Of a stretch of DNA of 64,000 bases, positions 19,001 to 26,730 are shown in pieces. The translations under genes and the position numbers were made by a program. Below the pieces are notes generated by a model. It was not told the DNA's origin and did no database searches. It was given only the letters and a program-made list of their open reading frames with translations. The stretch spans positions 124,001 through 188,000 of the forward strand of contig NC_015703.1 of assembly GCF_000218895.1 (NCBI RefSeq), read 5' to 3'. Position 1 is the first letter of the stretch, and each line of letters opens with the position of its first letter. This stretch comes from Runella slithyformis DSM 19594. Lineage in GTDB: Bacteria > Bacteroidota > Bacteroidia > Cytophagales > Spirosomataceae.

Positions 19001-19744
19001 TTTTTGACCAATTCACTGATTCACTGCGATGGGTACTTCCACTTTTTGGCTACGCCAACCACCACTCCCATCATCGTTCGGGCTCGAAGTGTCAACAATC
19101 CGGGAGCAAGTTTCAGAGTTGAAATCATGAATGGATCCGCCCCTACCGGAGGTACAGTTTTGCAAAGCAGCGGCAATTTTACCAATCTCCCCACCACTTT
19201 TGCCAACTATACCTTTAATGCAACGGGCATCATCAATCCGAATCAGATTCGGGTGCGGTACATAAATGATATGGCCCCTTATGATTTTGAAGCCGACTAC
19301 ATGACCGTGAACGGCACAACCTACCAAACCGAAGCCGCGAGCACCTATTCGGTGGGGTTCTGGAATGTGGCGAATGGCTGTAATAATGCGGGTTTCCTGA
19401 CCAACTCTCTGATTCATTGCGATGGGTATTTCCACTTTTTAGCCAATTCAAGCGCACGTTTGAGCGCCGAAAGTTTAGAAACAGAGCCTGTGACCACGTT
19501 CGGTGTTTATCCTAATCCGGCGAAGGATTTACTTAACGTTACCCTTTATTCTACTACGGACCGGCAAGTCAAAATGAAGCTTATCGGTATCAACGGTGCT
19601 GTTTTGCGCATATTCCCGGAGCAAATCAAATCAGGTAAAAATACCATTAGTGTACCCATACACCAGCTCAATGAAGGCCCTTTCATCATTTCTGCTGAAT
19701 ACGACAATCGACGTTACACGGCAAAGTTCAGCGTGATTCGTTGA
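16052..19744 (+). CDS. Secreted multidomain GH5 glycoside hydrolase with T9SS tail
   Basis: 1230 residues. Signal peptide 1-30. A cellulase-type GH5 domain at about 33-375 has the acid/base Glu in YEASNEP (E189) and the strand motif VAYHLYHND. Then come a fibronectin III domain (about 382-470), a CBM6/35-like module (about 475-620), a second Fn3 (about 627-710), two Ig-like Big_2 repeats (about 714-868), two CBM60-like modules (about 870-1128) and a type IX secretion C-terminal domain (GVYPNPAKDLL onward). It should act outside the cell on plant beta-glycans such as glucan, mannan or xylan; the exact substrate is not visible. The two CBM60-like copies share a 59-nt identical stretch (18893-18951 and 19286-19344), suggesting recent duplication or conversion. 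Confidence 0.9.
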   Translation: MKNVLHSTSTQWILPLRLLYLICLSHAGFSQSAPLATDRARITVNSIPDYYGGPNLNVLRTDAGTPLRAGTAWIWEKGSQEEPAAYYASMRQKGLNAVRMILFDTWEVEAYQPSAQFTPTDWNDPVYRTRQLARMERSVNYASANGLYVIINSHNKIPEYNETYANALWTYVAPYFANRTHVIYEASNEPMPGIGINGNMDMGAAGATASPRLQALKRTFNIMRAGAPNTHIMVLTPNGISDYGFGTGMGNLAASFAQLPGSVDWTKTSVAYHLYHNDGAAAVSVNAANLRNLHSRYPGWPSENNFPASVSNATLGITDSFRSPQFDNDVYVNQTCERLGLGWSMWNINGQVELDRNWPVMYADAVAKGWNWIPDPTTPDTQAPTVPTALVATNITANSLTLSWTASTDNIAVTNYEVFKNGVSIGMTATSAPSFNVVGLVCASNVSFTVKARDAAGNASAAGTALNVTTGNCPTNFVAEAETNFTTVADVGSNCTVGPSNYAATTASNGLAVGLCDIGDEIKIAVNVFVSGNYDIQVRVRSGWTGSPMHFITNNKYEYRLNDVLRTFTYVQGSVTSVIDVDSYYGTVKLSGMPLTAGIHYLRVKALENWGKVDYVQVNLLSDTQAPSVPTGLTASAITGSGFTISWAASTDNVAVTEYEVVRNGVSLATTSTTSYNVTGLSCGTNSDMTVRARDAAGNWSSVSNALNVSTSSLPNAGSISGTTTLCQGATTTLTSNGVTGGSWTGSNAAVATVNASGLVSGVSAGTATITYSVSANGCSSNTTSTVTVNALPNAGTLSGTSTLTTGTTATLTSNGLSGGTWSSNNANVATINASGVVSGVSAGTATITYTVMSNGCTRSASRSLTVTAPIITTTIVVRARSVGNAGASFRVEIMNGSAATGGTILQNSTTFTNLSTTFANYTFTATGTVNPNQIRVRYLNDMTPYDFEADYMTVNGTTYQTEAASTYSVGFWNSENGCNNAGFLTNSLIHCDGYFHFLATPTTTPIIVRARSVNNPGASFRVEIMNGSAPTGGTVLQSSGNFTNLPTTFANYTFNATGIINPNQIRVRYINDMAPYDFEADYMTVNGTTYQTEAASTYSVGFWNVANGCNNAGFLTNSLIHCDGYFHFLANSSARLSAESLETEPVTTFGVYPNPAKDLLNVTLYSTTDRQVKMKLIGINGAVLRIFPEQIKSGKNTISVPIHQLNEGPFIISAEYDNRRYTAKFSVIR

Positions 19745-19749
19745 TTTGA

Positions 19750-19802
19750 CTCAAACAGCAAAAGGGCTTCAAAATATGTTTGAAGCCCTTTTGCTGTTTG
19801 AG
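19750..19802. terminator. Strong bidirectional hairpin terminator
   Basis: A perfect 24-bp stem (19750-19773 with 19779-19802) and a 5-nt loop ATATG; the arm contains AAAAGGGCTTC. It lies between the convergent GH5 gene and the lipoprotein gene and can serve both. Confidence 0.9.
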
Positions 19803-19807
19803 TTTCT

Positions 19808-20368
19808 CTAATTACTGACGGTTACATTGAAGGTCACGTCTATGTCGGTGCTGCCGGGAGTTGCGGTGCCGTTTTTCTGCGCCATGCCGTTGACGGGCGG
19901 CTGATGGCGCAATACAACCTTCAGCGTACCCGTGCCCGCTGCCGATGTTTTCAGGCTTCCGGTCAGACCAACCGGGAGGTTTTTGGCATCTTTATCGCCG
20001 TAAGTATAGGTAAGCAACGTGGAGGGCGAGGAGGTAAAAACGAGTAAATGTTCATCGTCTTTCTCCTTCACTTCAGCGGTAATGTCCTCGGCGGGTGTTT
20101 TGCTTTCATCCAGCAATACAACATCCAACGTATACGTTTTATTGGCTTTGAGGGCTACGTTTTGAATGGTGGGTGCCGCCCCACCGTCGCCGTCAATATC
20201 GCGCCATTGAAACGTCTGTACATTGGTACCGTCCGTAAATTTTAGTTGCACAGTTGTAATGAGCTCGTTTTCATCTTCGGGTGCCGGATCCTCTTTTTTA
20301 CACCCTGAAAGTACAACAACAATGCCTAAAAGCATCAAAAAAACCGGATTAAAGCGTGATTTGTTCAT
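19808..20368 (-). CDS. Lipoprotein paired with COG0523 GTPase
   Basis: A 186-residue predicted lipoprotein: MNKSRFNPVFLMLLGIVVVL then lipobox LSGC with Cys23, and a KKEDPAPEDE linker. The body has TFQWRDIDGDGG, the AEDITAEVKEKDDEHLLVF word and LKVVLRHQPP. It matches a family often annotated in Bacteroidetes as 'type 1 periplasmic binding fold superfamily protein'; no ligand is known to me. The many acidic and some His residues could bind metal. The ATG at 20368 was chosen for the signal peptide; the frame further upstream is a shadow over the neighbour gene. It lies 137 bp downstream of the GTPase gene on the same strand, so both may share zinc regulation. Confidence 0.75.
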   Translation of the reverse strand: MNKSRFNPVFLMLLGIVVVLSGCKKEDPAPEDENELITTVQLKFTDGTNVQTFQWRDIDGDGGAAPTIQNVALKANKTYTLDVVLLDESKTPAEDITAEVKEKDDEHLLVFTSSPSTLLTYTYGDKDAKNLPVGLTGSLKTSAAGTGTLKVVLRHQPPVNGMAQKNGTATPGSTDIDVTFNVTVSN

Positions 20369-20505
20369 CGTTTTTACATTTACAATTGTGTGAGTTAAAC
20401 TGTTTAAATAAAGGCTTTTACGTTGTCTGTTTACCATTTTGCCATTGTTGGTGTTACCACCGCCGGACGGCCCCGCAACCATCAGGCTATTACGAGTTCG
20501 TTGTA

Positions 20506-21720
20506 TTAAGCGACCGGAAAAGGGTCGTTGAAGCGGCCTTTTTTTTCCATACAACTGATTTCTTTTTCAGTACAGAGACAAGCTTCCAACTCACCGACAA
20601 TCACCTCTTTGTCGAGATCCTGCCCGATGATCACCAGCTCGTTTTGACGGTCGCCGAAGCGCTTATCCCATTTTTTTTCAATGGCTTTTTGGTTATCCAC
20701 AAACGCCTGATAGCGAATTCGTTGAGCAAAAGGCATACTTACCCACCAAACGCCGGCGCTCTCGGCCCGCAGCGAGCCTCCCGCCTGACTCCAATTGAGG
20801 GCCTCGTCGGGTCGGGAAGCAATCCAAAACAGGCCCTTGGAACGAATAATGCCCGCGTGCCAGTTTTCCGACAGATAATGCCAAAAACGTTCGGGATGAA
20901 AGGGTCGTTTGTCTCGAAAAACAAAGGAAGAAATACCGTACTCTTCCGTTTCGGGCGTATGGCCTTTGCCTATTTCGCGGTTTTGCAGTTCCTGAATCCA
21001 TCCCGCTGAGGCTTCCGCTTTGTCGTAGTCAAAAAGCCCCGTGTTTAAGATAACGGAAGGTTCAACCCTACTGAAAGCAGCATCAACGATTTTTGCTACG
21101 GGGTTTAATGACTTGATAATGGCTTTCAATTCGCCCAACTGCAAGGCCGAGACCAAATCAGTTTTGTTCAAAATAATCACGTCGGCAAACTCGATCTGGT
21201 CGGTGAGCAGGTTAACAATCGTACGGGTATCGTTGGGGTCTTCGTTGAGTTCGCGCGTCCAAACGGTATCTAGGGAGCCAAAGTCTTTGGCAAAATTGAA
21301 GGCGTCCACCACCGTTACCATACAATCAATGTATGACCATTTGGAGAGGTCTATGCCATTGGCTTCATCCTGAAAACTAAACGTTTGGGCCACCGGTACG
21401 GGCTCGGAAATCCCCGTTGATTCAATCAACAGGTAATCAAACCGTTTTTCTTTGGCCAGTTTTTCCACTTCAATCATCAAATCCTCCCGCAGGGTGCAAC
21501 AAATACAGCCATTGCTCATTTCCACCAGTTTTTCTTCGGTTCGCGACAGCGTATTTTCTTTTGCAACCAACTGAGCATCAATATTTACTTCGCTCATATC
21601 GTTGACGATAACGGCTACTTTCAATCCTTCTTTGTTGTGAAGAATATGATTCAATAAGGTTGTTTTTCCCGCACCGAGAAAGCCGGAGAGAACGGTGACG
21701 GGGAGTTTTTCAGAAGGCAT
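20506..21720 (-). CDS. COG0523 (CobW/ZigA/YciC-like) GTPase, putative zinc metallochaperone
   Basis: A 404-residue G3E GTPase: Walker [10 protein letters not shown] at residues 13-21, the metal-binding CxCC in GCICC (C72, C74, C75), ESTGISEP near 105, and the guanine-specificity motif LNKTD near 192-196. A C-terminal CobW_C domain follows ([27 protein letters not shown]). Members of the YciC/ZigA branch are induced on zinc starvation and hand zinc to a client protein. Two TGCAACAATGTTGCA-type palindromes upstream fit that branch. Cobalt or nitrile hydratase roles are less likely because no such genes are nearby. Confidence 0.9.
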   Translation of the reverse strand: MPSEKLPVTVLSGFLGAGKTTLLNHILHNKEGLKVAVIVNDMSEVNIDAQLVAKENTLSRTEEKLVEMSNGCICCTLREDLMIEVEKLAKEKRFDYLLIESTGISEPVPVAQTFSFQDEANGIDLSKWSYIDCMVTVVDAFNFAKDFGSLDTVWTRELNEDPNDTRTIVNLLTDQIEFADVIILNKTDLVSALQLGELKAIIKSLNPVAKIVDAAFSRVEPSVILNTGLFDYDKAEASAGWIQELQNREIGKGHTPETEEYGISSFVFRDKRPFHPERFWHYLSENWHAGIIRSKGLFWIASRPDEALNWSQAGGSLRAESAGVWWVSMPFAQRIRYQAFVDNQKAIEKKWDKRFGDRQNELVIIGQDLDKEVIVGELEACLCTEKEISCMEKKGRFNDPFPVA

Positions 21721-21736
21721 AGGCGGTGGGCTTTAT

Positions 21737-21753
21737 TTGCATCAATGTTGCAA
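21737..21753. promoter_or_regulatory. Zur-like palindrome, proximal copy
   Basis: TTGCATCAATGTTGCAA, an imperfect palindrome (one mismatch to TGCAACAnTGTTGCA), 17 bp upstream of the GTPase start. It is the right size and position for a Zur operator overlapping the promoter. That this is a Zur site is inferred from the gene it controls. Confidence 0.6.
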
Positions 21754-21786
21754 ACATAATTCCACCTTTTGATTTAACCAAGAAAA

Positions 21787-21805
21787 CCTGCAACAATGTT
21801 GCAGG
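21787..21805. promoter_or_regulatory. Zur-like palindrome, distal copy
   Basis: CCTGCAACAATGTTGCAGG, a perfect palindrome around one central base, centred 51 bp from the proximal copy (close to five helical turns). The flanks AA...TT extend the symmetry to 11 bp per arm. With only one central base it makes a poor RNA hairpin loop, so a protein operator is more likely than a terminator. Confidence 0.6.
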
Positions 21806-21819
21806 TTTTAAAAAGAAAC

Positions 21820-22148
21820 TGTTCGGGCAGTCGTTTATGACCGAACAATCTGCCTGCTCCTTGTAATTTCTTTTGCAGCATCTTTTTGACAAATCATGAC
21901 TGTCAAACCCACCTGCCATCGCTAAGCAGATTTTGATTTCTTATAACTTGGAGTGAATCAACCTTAGTCCATACACGGTCAAAATCCGGGGGTAGGGACG
22001 GGGCGATGAGGTGGTAGCAGGCCGGGCAGTGTGCTGTATCCGTTTCATTTCACTCACTTGTGAATGCCGTGGGCGGTGCCGGTCGCGCTTTTCGGAATTA
22101 TGAGGCTGATTTCAGACTTCGCGGGCCCTACAACAAATTGTGAACAAC
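21820..22148. other. Non-coding gap between the GTPase and Crp/Fnr genes
   Basis: About 330 bp between the Zur-like sites and the Fnr-like box. I see no supported gene, RNA or repeat in it. Short open frames here lack family features. The segment 21980-22040 is G-rich (CGGGGGTAGGGACGGGGCGA) and unlike its surroundings. Confidence 0.4.
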
Positions 22149-22160
22149 TGACATGTGTCA
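22149..22160. promoter_or_regulatory. Fnr/DNR-like box upstream of the nos regulator gene
   Basis: TGACATGTGTCA: half-sites TGAC and GTCA separated by four bases, the spacing of Crp/Fnr-type operators (compare TTGAC-N4-GTCAA). It ends 56 bp before the chosen start of the Crp/Fnr gene, so autoregulation is possible. Confidence 0.45.
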
Positions 22161-22165
22161 TAAAT

Positions 22166-22182
22166 TACTTAGTATTTTTACT
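22166..22182. promoter_or_regulatory. 17-bp motif shared with the nos operon upstream region (copy 1)
   Basis: TACTTAGTATTTTTACT. It contains the palindrome TACT-T-AGTA and a further TACT half-site. It matches 15 of 17 bases with the sequence at 22876-22892 ahead of the cytochrome c/nosZ genes. It could be a common operator or promoter element; AT-rich composition makes chance similarity possible. Confidence 0.4.
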
Positions 22183-22216
22183 CAATATTGAAGATATAAC
22201 CTCAATACTCAACGTT

Positions 22217-22813
22217 ATGTCAAGTATTTCATCCTTTTTACTGCTGCGCTACGGTGCCTCCATCAATCGGTTTGCCAAAGGAGAGTACATTTTTCACGAA
22301 CATTGGCCGGCGCATTTCTATTTTCAGGTAGAAGAAGGCAGCGTTAAAATGTTTAATTCGGGCGAAAACAATGACTATATTCAAGGCCTTTTTACCTACG
22401 GCGAAAGTTTTGGAGAACCGCCGTTGGTGGCTGATTTTTCGTATCCGGCCGATGCAAAAGCCATCACGAATTGTAAAATATGGGTCCTGAAAAAGGCCGA
22501 TTATTTAAAATTATTGCGCGAAAACCCTGATATTCACTTTGAGTTTACGATAATGTTGGCTCAAAGGCTCTGCCATAAGACCAAACTGCTCAATACAATG
22601 ACCACCCAAAATCCCGAGAAAAGAATTCTGACAGTGATTGATTTCTTCAAAAATAAAACTCCCCGCGCAACGGCGTCCTACGAAGTACCCTTTACACGGC
22701 AGGCAATAGCCGACATGACGGGCTTACGGGTAGAGACCGTCATAAAAAAGGTTTTACTGTTGGCGCAGGCGGGTGAATTAGAGGTACAAGACCATAAAAT
22801 TCTTCGTCATTGA
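22217..22813 (+). CDS. Crp/Fnr family regulator next to the nos cluster
   Basis: A 198-residue Crp/Fnr protein: cyclic-nucleotide-like beta-roll (residues about 18-110, FAKGEYIFHEHWPAHFYFQVEE) and a winged helix with FTRQAIADMTGLRVETVIKK near 160-180. No N-terminal Cys cluster is present, so it is more like DNR or other non-Fe-S members than FNR. The ATG at 22217 (MSSISSFLLL) gives the normal family length; the frame upstream lacks family features. It lies just ahead of the N2O reductase genes in the same direction but has its own terminator at 22835. Regulation of nos genes in response to oxygen or N-oxides is inferred from position. Confidence 0.88.
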   Translation: MSSISSFLLLRYGASINRFAKGEYIFHEHWPAHFYFQVEEGSVKMFNSGENNDYIQGLFTYGESFGEPPLVADFSYPADAKAITNCKIWVLKKADYLKLLRENPDIHFEFTIMLAQRLCHKTKLLNTMTTQNPEKRILTVIDFFKNKTPRATASYEVPFTRQAIADMTGLRVETVIKKVLLLAQAGELEVQDHKILRH

Positions 22814-22834
22814 CAGTGCATCATTTTCGTTCAA

Positions 22835-22859
22835 AAGCCCCTCACGGGGCTTTTTTTTA
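22835..22859 (+). terminator. Rho-independent terminator after the Crp/Fnr gene
   Basis: AAAGCCCCTCACGGGGCTTT followed by a run of T. A GC-rich stem with a 3-nt loop, 22 bp after the stop codon. It separates the regulator transcript from the nos operon. Confidence 0.9.
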
Positions 22860-22875
22860 TTCTCTGCTTAATTTA

Positions 22876-22892
22876 TACTTAGTAATTATACT
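22876..22892. promoter_or_regulatory. 17-bp motif shared with the Crp/Fnr promoter (copy 2)
   Basis: TACTTAGTAATTATACT, 15/17 identical to 22166-22182. Further downstream in the same gap are CTTATG...CATAAG (22932-22951) and AGCGGTATACGCCGCT (22991-23006), both with dyad symmetry. One or more of these may be operators of the nos operon; none is proven. Confidence 0.4.
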
Positions 22893-23033
22893 TATAATTT
22901 CATACTCAATCCTGCTAAAAGTCTACTATTGCTTATGATTCAAACCATAAGAATCGGGGTGGAAGTGGCCGTAGGTTTGCAAAACAATAAAGCGGTATAC
23001 GCCGCTGTGTCAAAACCTTAAATCACTCCTCCA

Positions 23034-23501
23034 ATGATTCGTAATTCTTTCCAATTTGTCCTGCTCCTGACCTGCCTGTTATGGTATGGGTGTACGGGCA
23101 AAGGAGCCGAGCAACGCGCCGAAGCCCCCGAAGCAGACTCCACCACTATTTTAGACCAACCCGAAACCCATGGTACCGAGGTCAACGAAGTCGCTCTTAC
23201 CAATCCCCTCGACCCAAAAATGGTCAAAGCAGGCAGCGATATCTACGACCTCAAATGCTCGTCGTGCCATAAACTCACCGAAGACCGCATTGTGGGCCCC
23301 GGCTGGGCGGGTGTCACCAAAAGACGTAAGCCCGAATGGATCATCAACATGATCACCAACGTAGAGATGATGCTCGCCGAAGACGCCGAAGCTCAAAAAT
23401 TGCTGGAGCTGTGTCTGGTACGCATGCCCAATCAAAATATCAGCAAAGAAGAGGCCCGCAGCGTGATTGAATTTATGCGTAAAAACGACGGAGAGAAATG
23501 A
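23034..23501 (+). CDS. Cytochrome c lipoprotein of the nos operon
   Basis: A 155-residue predicted lipoprotein (signal with lipobox-like WYGC, Cys20) carrying one c-type heme site C75-S-S-C-H79 and a likely distal ligand Met131 in VRMPNQ. A spacer rich in Glu/Asp precedes the heme domain. Small cytochromes c at the head of clade II nos clusters are proposed electron donors to NosZ. It is 94 bp upstream of nosZ in the same direction. Lipid anchoring would hold it at a membrane facing the periplasm. Confidence 0.92.
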   Translation: MIRNSFQFVLLLTCLLWYGCTGKGAEQRAEAPEADSTTILDQPETHGTEVNEVALTNPLDPKMVKAGSDIYDLKCSSCHKLTEDRIVGPGWAGVTKRRKPEWIINMITNVEMMLAEDAEAQKLLELCLVRMPNQNISKEEARSVIEFMRKNDGEK

Positions 23502-23595
23502 GTGGGCAGTTTACATTTAACAGTAAACCCTTTACAGTAAAACAGTGGATAAAGTCAGACGAAAGTCAGAATCAGTAAACAAACCGATTATTTCA

Positions 23596-25602
23596 ATGAA
23601 AACTAAATACATTATCAACATCTTAACAGCCTCTGCTTTACTGGCAGGGAGTTACGGCTGTAAACCCGATAATTCGGGAAAATCCGGCGGTTCGGAATTA
23701 GCCGGCGATGCCGCCCAAAAAGTGTACGTCGCACCGGGCAAGCACGACGAGTTTTATAACATCGTATCGGGCGGGTTCAACGGCCAACTTTCGGTCGTAG
23801 GATTGCCTTCGGGCCGGGTGTTGCGCATTATTCCCGTTTTCTCCCAATTTGCCGAAAACGGTTGGGGCTACAGCGAAGAAACCAAACCCATGCTCAATAC
23901 CTCGCACGGATTTGTGCCTTGGGACGACTCTCACCACGTGGCCCTTTCAACCACCAATGGCGAACACGACGGCAAATGGGCGTTTATCAACGGCAACAAC
24001 ACGCCGCGCATTGCCCGCATCAGTCTTTCGACCTTCCGTACCGACGAAATCATCGAAATCCCTAACTCGGGCGGCAACCACTCCTCTCCTTTCATTACGG
24101 CCAACTCCGAGTACGCCGTGGCCGGCACTCGGTTTTCGGTACCGCCGGATGCCAACGCCGACGTATCCATTAGCAGTTTTAAGCAAAACTTTAAAGGTTA
24201 CATCAGTTTTGTGAGCATAGATAAAACCACGGGACACATGGCCATTAAGTTTCAGTTAAAAACCCCCGGCGTAAGCTTTGATTTGTCCCGCGCCGGAAAA
24301 GGCAAATCCGACGGTTGGTTTTTCTTCTCGTGCTACAACACCGAGCAGGCCAATTCTTTGCTGGAAGTAAACGCTTCGCAAAAAGACAAAGACTTTATTT
24401 TGGCTGTCAACTGGAAAAAAGCCGAGCAGTATTTAGCCCAAGGCAAAGGCAAAAAAGAGCCGGCCAAGTATGCCCACAACGTCTACGACGAAAAAACGCA
24501 TTCGGCTACCTCAACCATCCTCAACGAAGTAATGACGCTCGACCCCAAAGAGTGTCCGGATATGCTCTATTTTATACCTTGTCCTAAATCGCCCCACGGT
24601 TGTGACGTTGACCCCACGGGCAGCTTTATTGTAGGCTCAGGAAAATTGGCCGCCGTCATTCCCGTCTTTTCGTTTGACAAAATTCAAAAAGCGATTGCGG
24701 CCAAAACATTCGACGGCAGCTTTGACGGAATTCCGGTGCTGAAATACGAAGCGGTATTGCACGGAGAAGTGAAAAAGCCCGGCTTAGGGCCCCTGCACAC
24801 CGAATTTGACGGACAGGGCAATGCGATCACGTCCTTCTTTGTTTCGTCTGAATTGGTGAAATGGAACCTCCAAACCCTCGAAGTGCTCGACCGCGTGCCC
24901 ACTTACTATTCCGTAGGCCACTTGTCTATCCCCGGCGGACCGACTTCCAAACCACACGGAAAATACGTGATCGCGTACAACAAAATCACGAAAGACCGCT
25001 ACCTGCCTACGGGCCCCGAATTGACCCAATCGGCGCAGTTGTACGACATTTCGGGCGAGAAAATGAAGCTGTTGCTTGACTTCCCTACCATTGGTGAGCC
25101 GCACTATGCCGAAGCCATTCCCGCTTCATTGGTCGAAAAAAACTCACGGAAGATCTTTAAATTGGAAGAAAACTTCCACCCTTACGTAGCCAAAGGCGAA
25201 AAAGAAGCCAAAGTAGTGCGCAAAGGCAACGAAGTCCACGTGTACATGACCGCCATCCGCTCGCACTTTACACCCGACAATATTGAAGGCGTACGAATGG
25301 GCGACGACGTTTATTTCCACGTTACCAACTTGGAACAGGACTGGGACGTTCCGCACGGTTTTGCGGTACGCGGGGCCAATAATGCCGAAATCCTCATCAT
25401 GCCCGGCGAGACCTGTACCCTCAAATGGAAACCCACCAAAGTAGGCGTGACGCCCATGTACTGCACCGATTTTTGTTCGGCGCTCCACCAGGAAATGCAG
25501 GGATACGTTCGCGTTTCACCCGCCGGCAGCAAAATCCCCCTCTCGTGGGGAACGGGCAAAAACCCGACTGCCGAAGCGGAAAAGAAAGTGGCTAAACTGT
25601 AA
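23596..25602 (+). CDS. nosZ: Nitrous oxide reductase, clade II (Sec-type)
   Basis: Reduces N2O to N2 in the periplasm. 668 residues: an N-terminal beta-propeller with the CuZ His ligands (DDSHHVALS, GEHDGKW and later His residues) and a C-terminal cupredoxin with the CuA motif C623-x3-C627-x3-H631-x2-M634. The ATG at 23596 gives a Sec-type lipoprotein-like signal (MKTKYIINILTASALLAGSY then GC); no twin-arginine motif is present, which marks clade II (atypical) NosZ. The frame upstream (23545) has no signal features and is ignored. First core gene of the nos operon. Confidence 0.97.
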   Translation: MKTKYIINILTASALLAGSYGCKPDNSGKSGGSELAGDAAQKVYVAPGKHDEFYNIVSGGFNGQLSVVGLPSGRVLRIIPVFSQFAENGWGYSEETKPMLNTSHGFVPWDDSHHVALSTTNGEHDGKWAFINGNNTPRIARISLSTFRTDEIIEIPNSGGNHSSPFITANSEYAVAGTRFSVPPDANADVSISSFKQNFKGYISFVSIDKTTGHMAIKFQLKTPGVSFDLSRAGKGKSDGWFFFSCYNTEQANSLLEVNASQKDKDFILAVNWKKAEQYLAQGKGKKEPAKYAHNVYDEKTHSATSTILNEVMTLDPKECPDMLYFIPCPKSPHGCDVDPTGSFIVGSGKLAAVIPVFSFDKIQKAIAAKTFDGSFDGIPVLKYEAVLHGEVKKPGLGPLHTEFDGQGNAITSFFVSSELVKWNLQTLEVLDRVPTYYSVGHLSIPGGPTSKPHGKYVIAYNKITKDRYLPTGPELTQSAQLYDISGEKMKLLLDFPTIGEPHYAEAIPASLVEKNSRKIFKLEENFHPYVAKGEKEAKVVRKGNEVHVYMTAIRSHFTPDNIEGVRMGDDVYFHVTNLEQDWDVPHGFAVRGANNAEILIMPGETCTLKWKPTKVGVTPMYCTDFCSALHQEMQGYVRVSPAGSKIPLSWGTGKNPTAEAEKKVAKL

Positions 25603-25660
25603 TCTCATTAATTCCGTCGGGGCAAAAAAACAGCCCTGACGGAATTAAAAAAAGACTCCC

Positions 25661-26695
25661 ATGAAACCAATCCACAACCTGTCAAGGGTCAGCATCGCCG
25701 TCACTTCATTGGCCTTGATTGCGACCTATTTCGTTCCGCTTTGGCGCATTGATCTATGGGCCCCGCAGTATCCGGAAGGCTTAGTGATGAAAATTTGGCT
25801 TTCCAAATTATCGGGAGACGTAGACATCATCAACGGGCTCAACCACTACATCGGGATGGCCCACATCAAAGAAGAAATGTTCCCTGAATTTAAGATATTG
25901 CCCTATGCAGTAGGATTTTACATCGTTTTGGGGCTGCTCACCGCTCTGCTGAAAAACCGTAAAATGTTGGTCAGTTATTTCGTTCTGATCGTGTTGGCCG
26001 GCGTTGTGGCGCTGTATGATTTTTGGAAATGGGGCTACGAATACGGTCATAATCTCAGCGACGACGCGCCCATCAAAGTGCCCGGCATGGCGTATCAGCC
26101 TCCGCTCATCGGTTATAAAGAATTACTCAATTTTGGGGCCTATTCCATGCCCGATGTGGGCGGATGGATCTTTGTGGTGCTGGGCCTCGTTGTGGTTACC
26201 GCTCTGGTGTACGAATTTTATTTTTCCGAAAAAGTATTCGACAAAAAAACGCTCAGCAAACCGATCATGCTTTTAGCCATCGTTGGTTTAGGAACCGTTT
26301 CACAAGCCTGCACCCAAAGCCCCGAGCCGATTCGCTACGGAAAAGACGCCTGTGAATTTTGTAAAATGACCATCATGGACAAAAAATACGCAGCCGAAAT
26401 CGTCACCGACAAGGGCAGAGCATTCAAATTCGATGACCTGAGCTGCATGGTAAAATACATGAAAGCCAATAAATTAAATGAATCTGCACTCGCTTTTGTG
26501 GTAGTCAATGATTACGGCAAGCCGGGGGAATGGATCGATGCAAAAACGGCAACTTTTTTAAGCAGCAAAGACCTCCGAAGCCCCATGCGCGGTGATGTCG
26601 CGGCTTTCAGTGCCAAATCGTCTGCAACAGCCCATATGACTCAATTCTCCGAAGCTGAAATGCTGACGTGGGAAGAGGTTTTTGATCGTTTTTAA
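25661..26695 (+). CDS. nosL: Membrane protein fused to NosL copper chaperone
   Basis: 344 residues. The N-terminal 215 form about five membrane segments (near 10-28, 80-98, 103-122, 167-186, 201-216) with a periplasmic loop containing WAPQYPEGL. The C-terminal part is NosL: C231-E-F-C234-K-M236 for copper binding and FDDLSCMVKY. A lipobox-like SQAC (Cys217) sits exactly at the junction, so the ancestor of the second half was a separate NosL lipoprotein. NosL delivers Cu(I) to apo-NosZ. In other clade II clusters the membrane part can be a separate gene; here both are one chain. It starts 58 bp after nosZ. Confidence 0.93.
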   Translation: MKPIHNLSRVSIAVTSLALIATYFVPLWRIDLWAPQYPEGLVMKIWLSKLSGDVDIINGLNHYIGMAHIKEEMFPEFKILPYAVGFYIVLGLLTALLKNRKMLVSYFVLIVLAGVVALYDFWKWGYEYGHNLSDDAPIKVPGMAYQPPLIGYKELLNFGAYSMPDVGGWIFVVLGLVVVTALVYEFYFSEKVFDKKTLSKPIMLLAIVGLGTVSQACTQSPEPIRYGKDACEFCKMTIMDKKYAAEIVTDKGRAFKFDDLSCMVKYMKANKLNESALAFVVVNDYGKPGEWIDAKTATFLSSKDLRSPMRGDVAAFSAKSSATAHMTQFSEAEMLTWEEVFDRF

Positions 26696-26730
26696 GCCTC
26701 AAAATAGTGTACTCTCAACTGATGTCAACC

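Noticed and set aside
20369-20505. A riboswitch (for example cobalamin) between the GTPase and the lipoprotein gene
   Set aside because: The 137-bp gap is too short for a full cobalamin aptamer and has no recognisable conserved boxes.
21787-21805. Reading the distal palindrome as a terminator hairpin
   Set aside because: Only one unpaired central base, no gene ends next to it on either strand, and a second related copy lies upstream of the same gene, which favours an operator.
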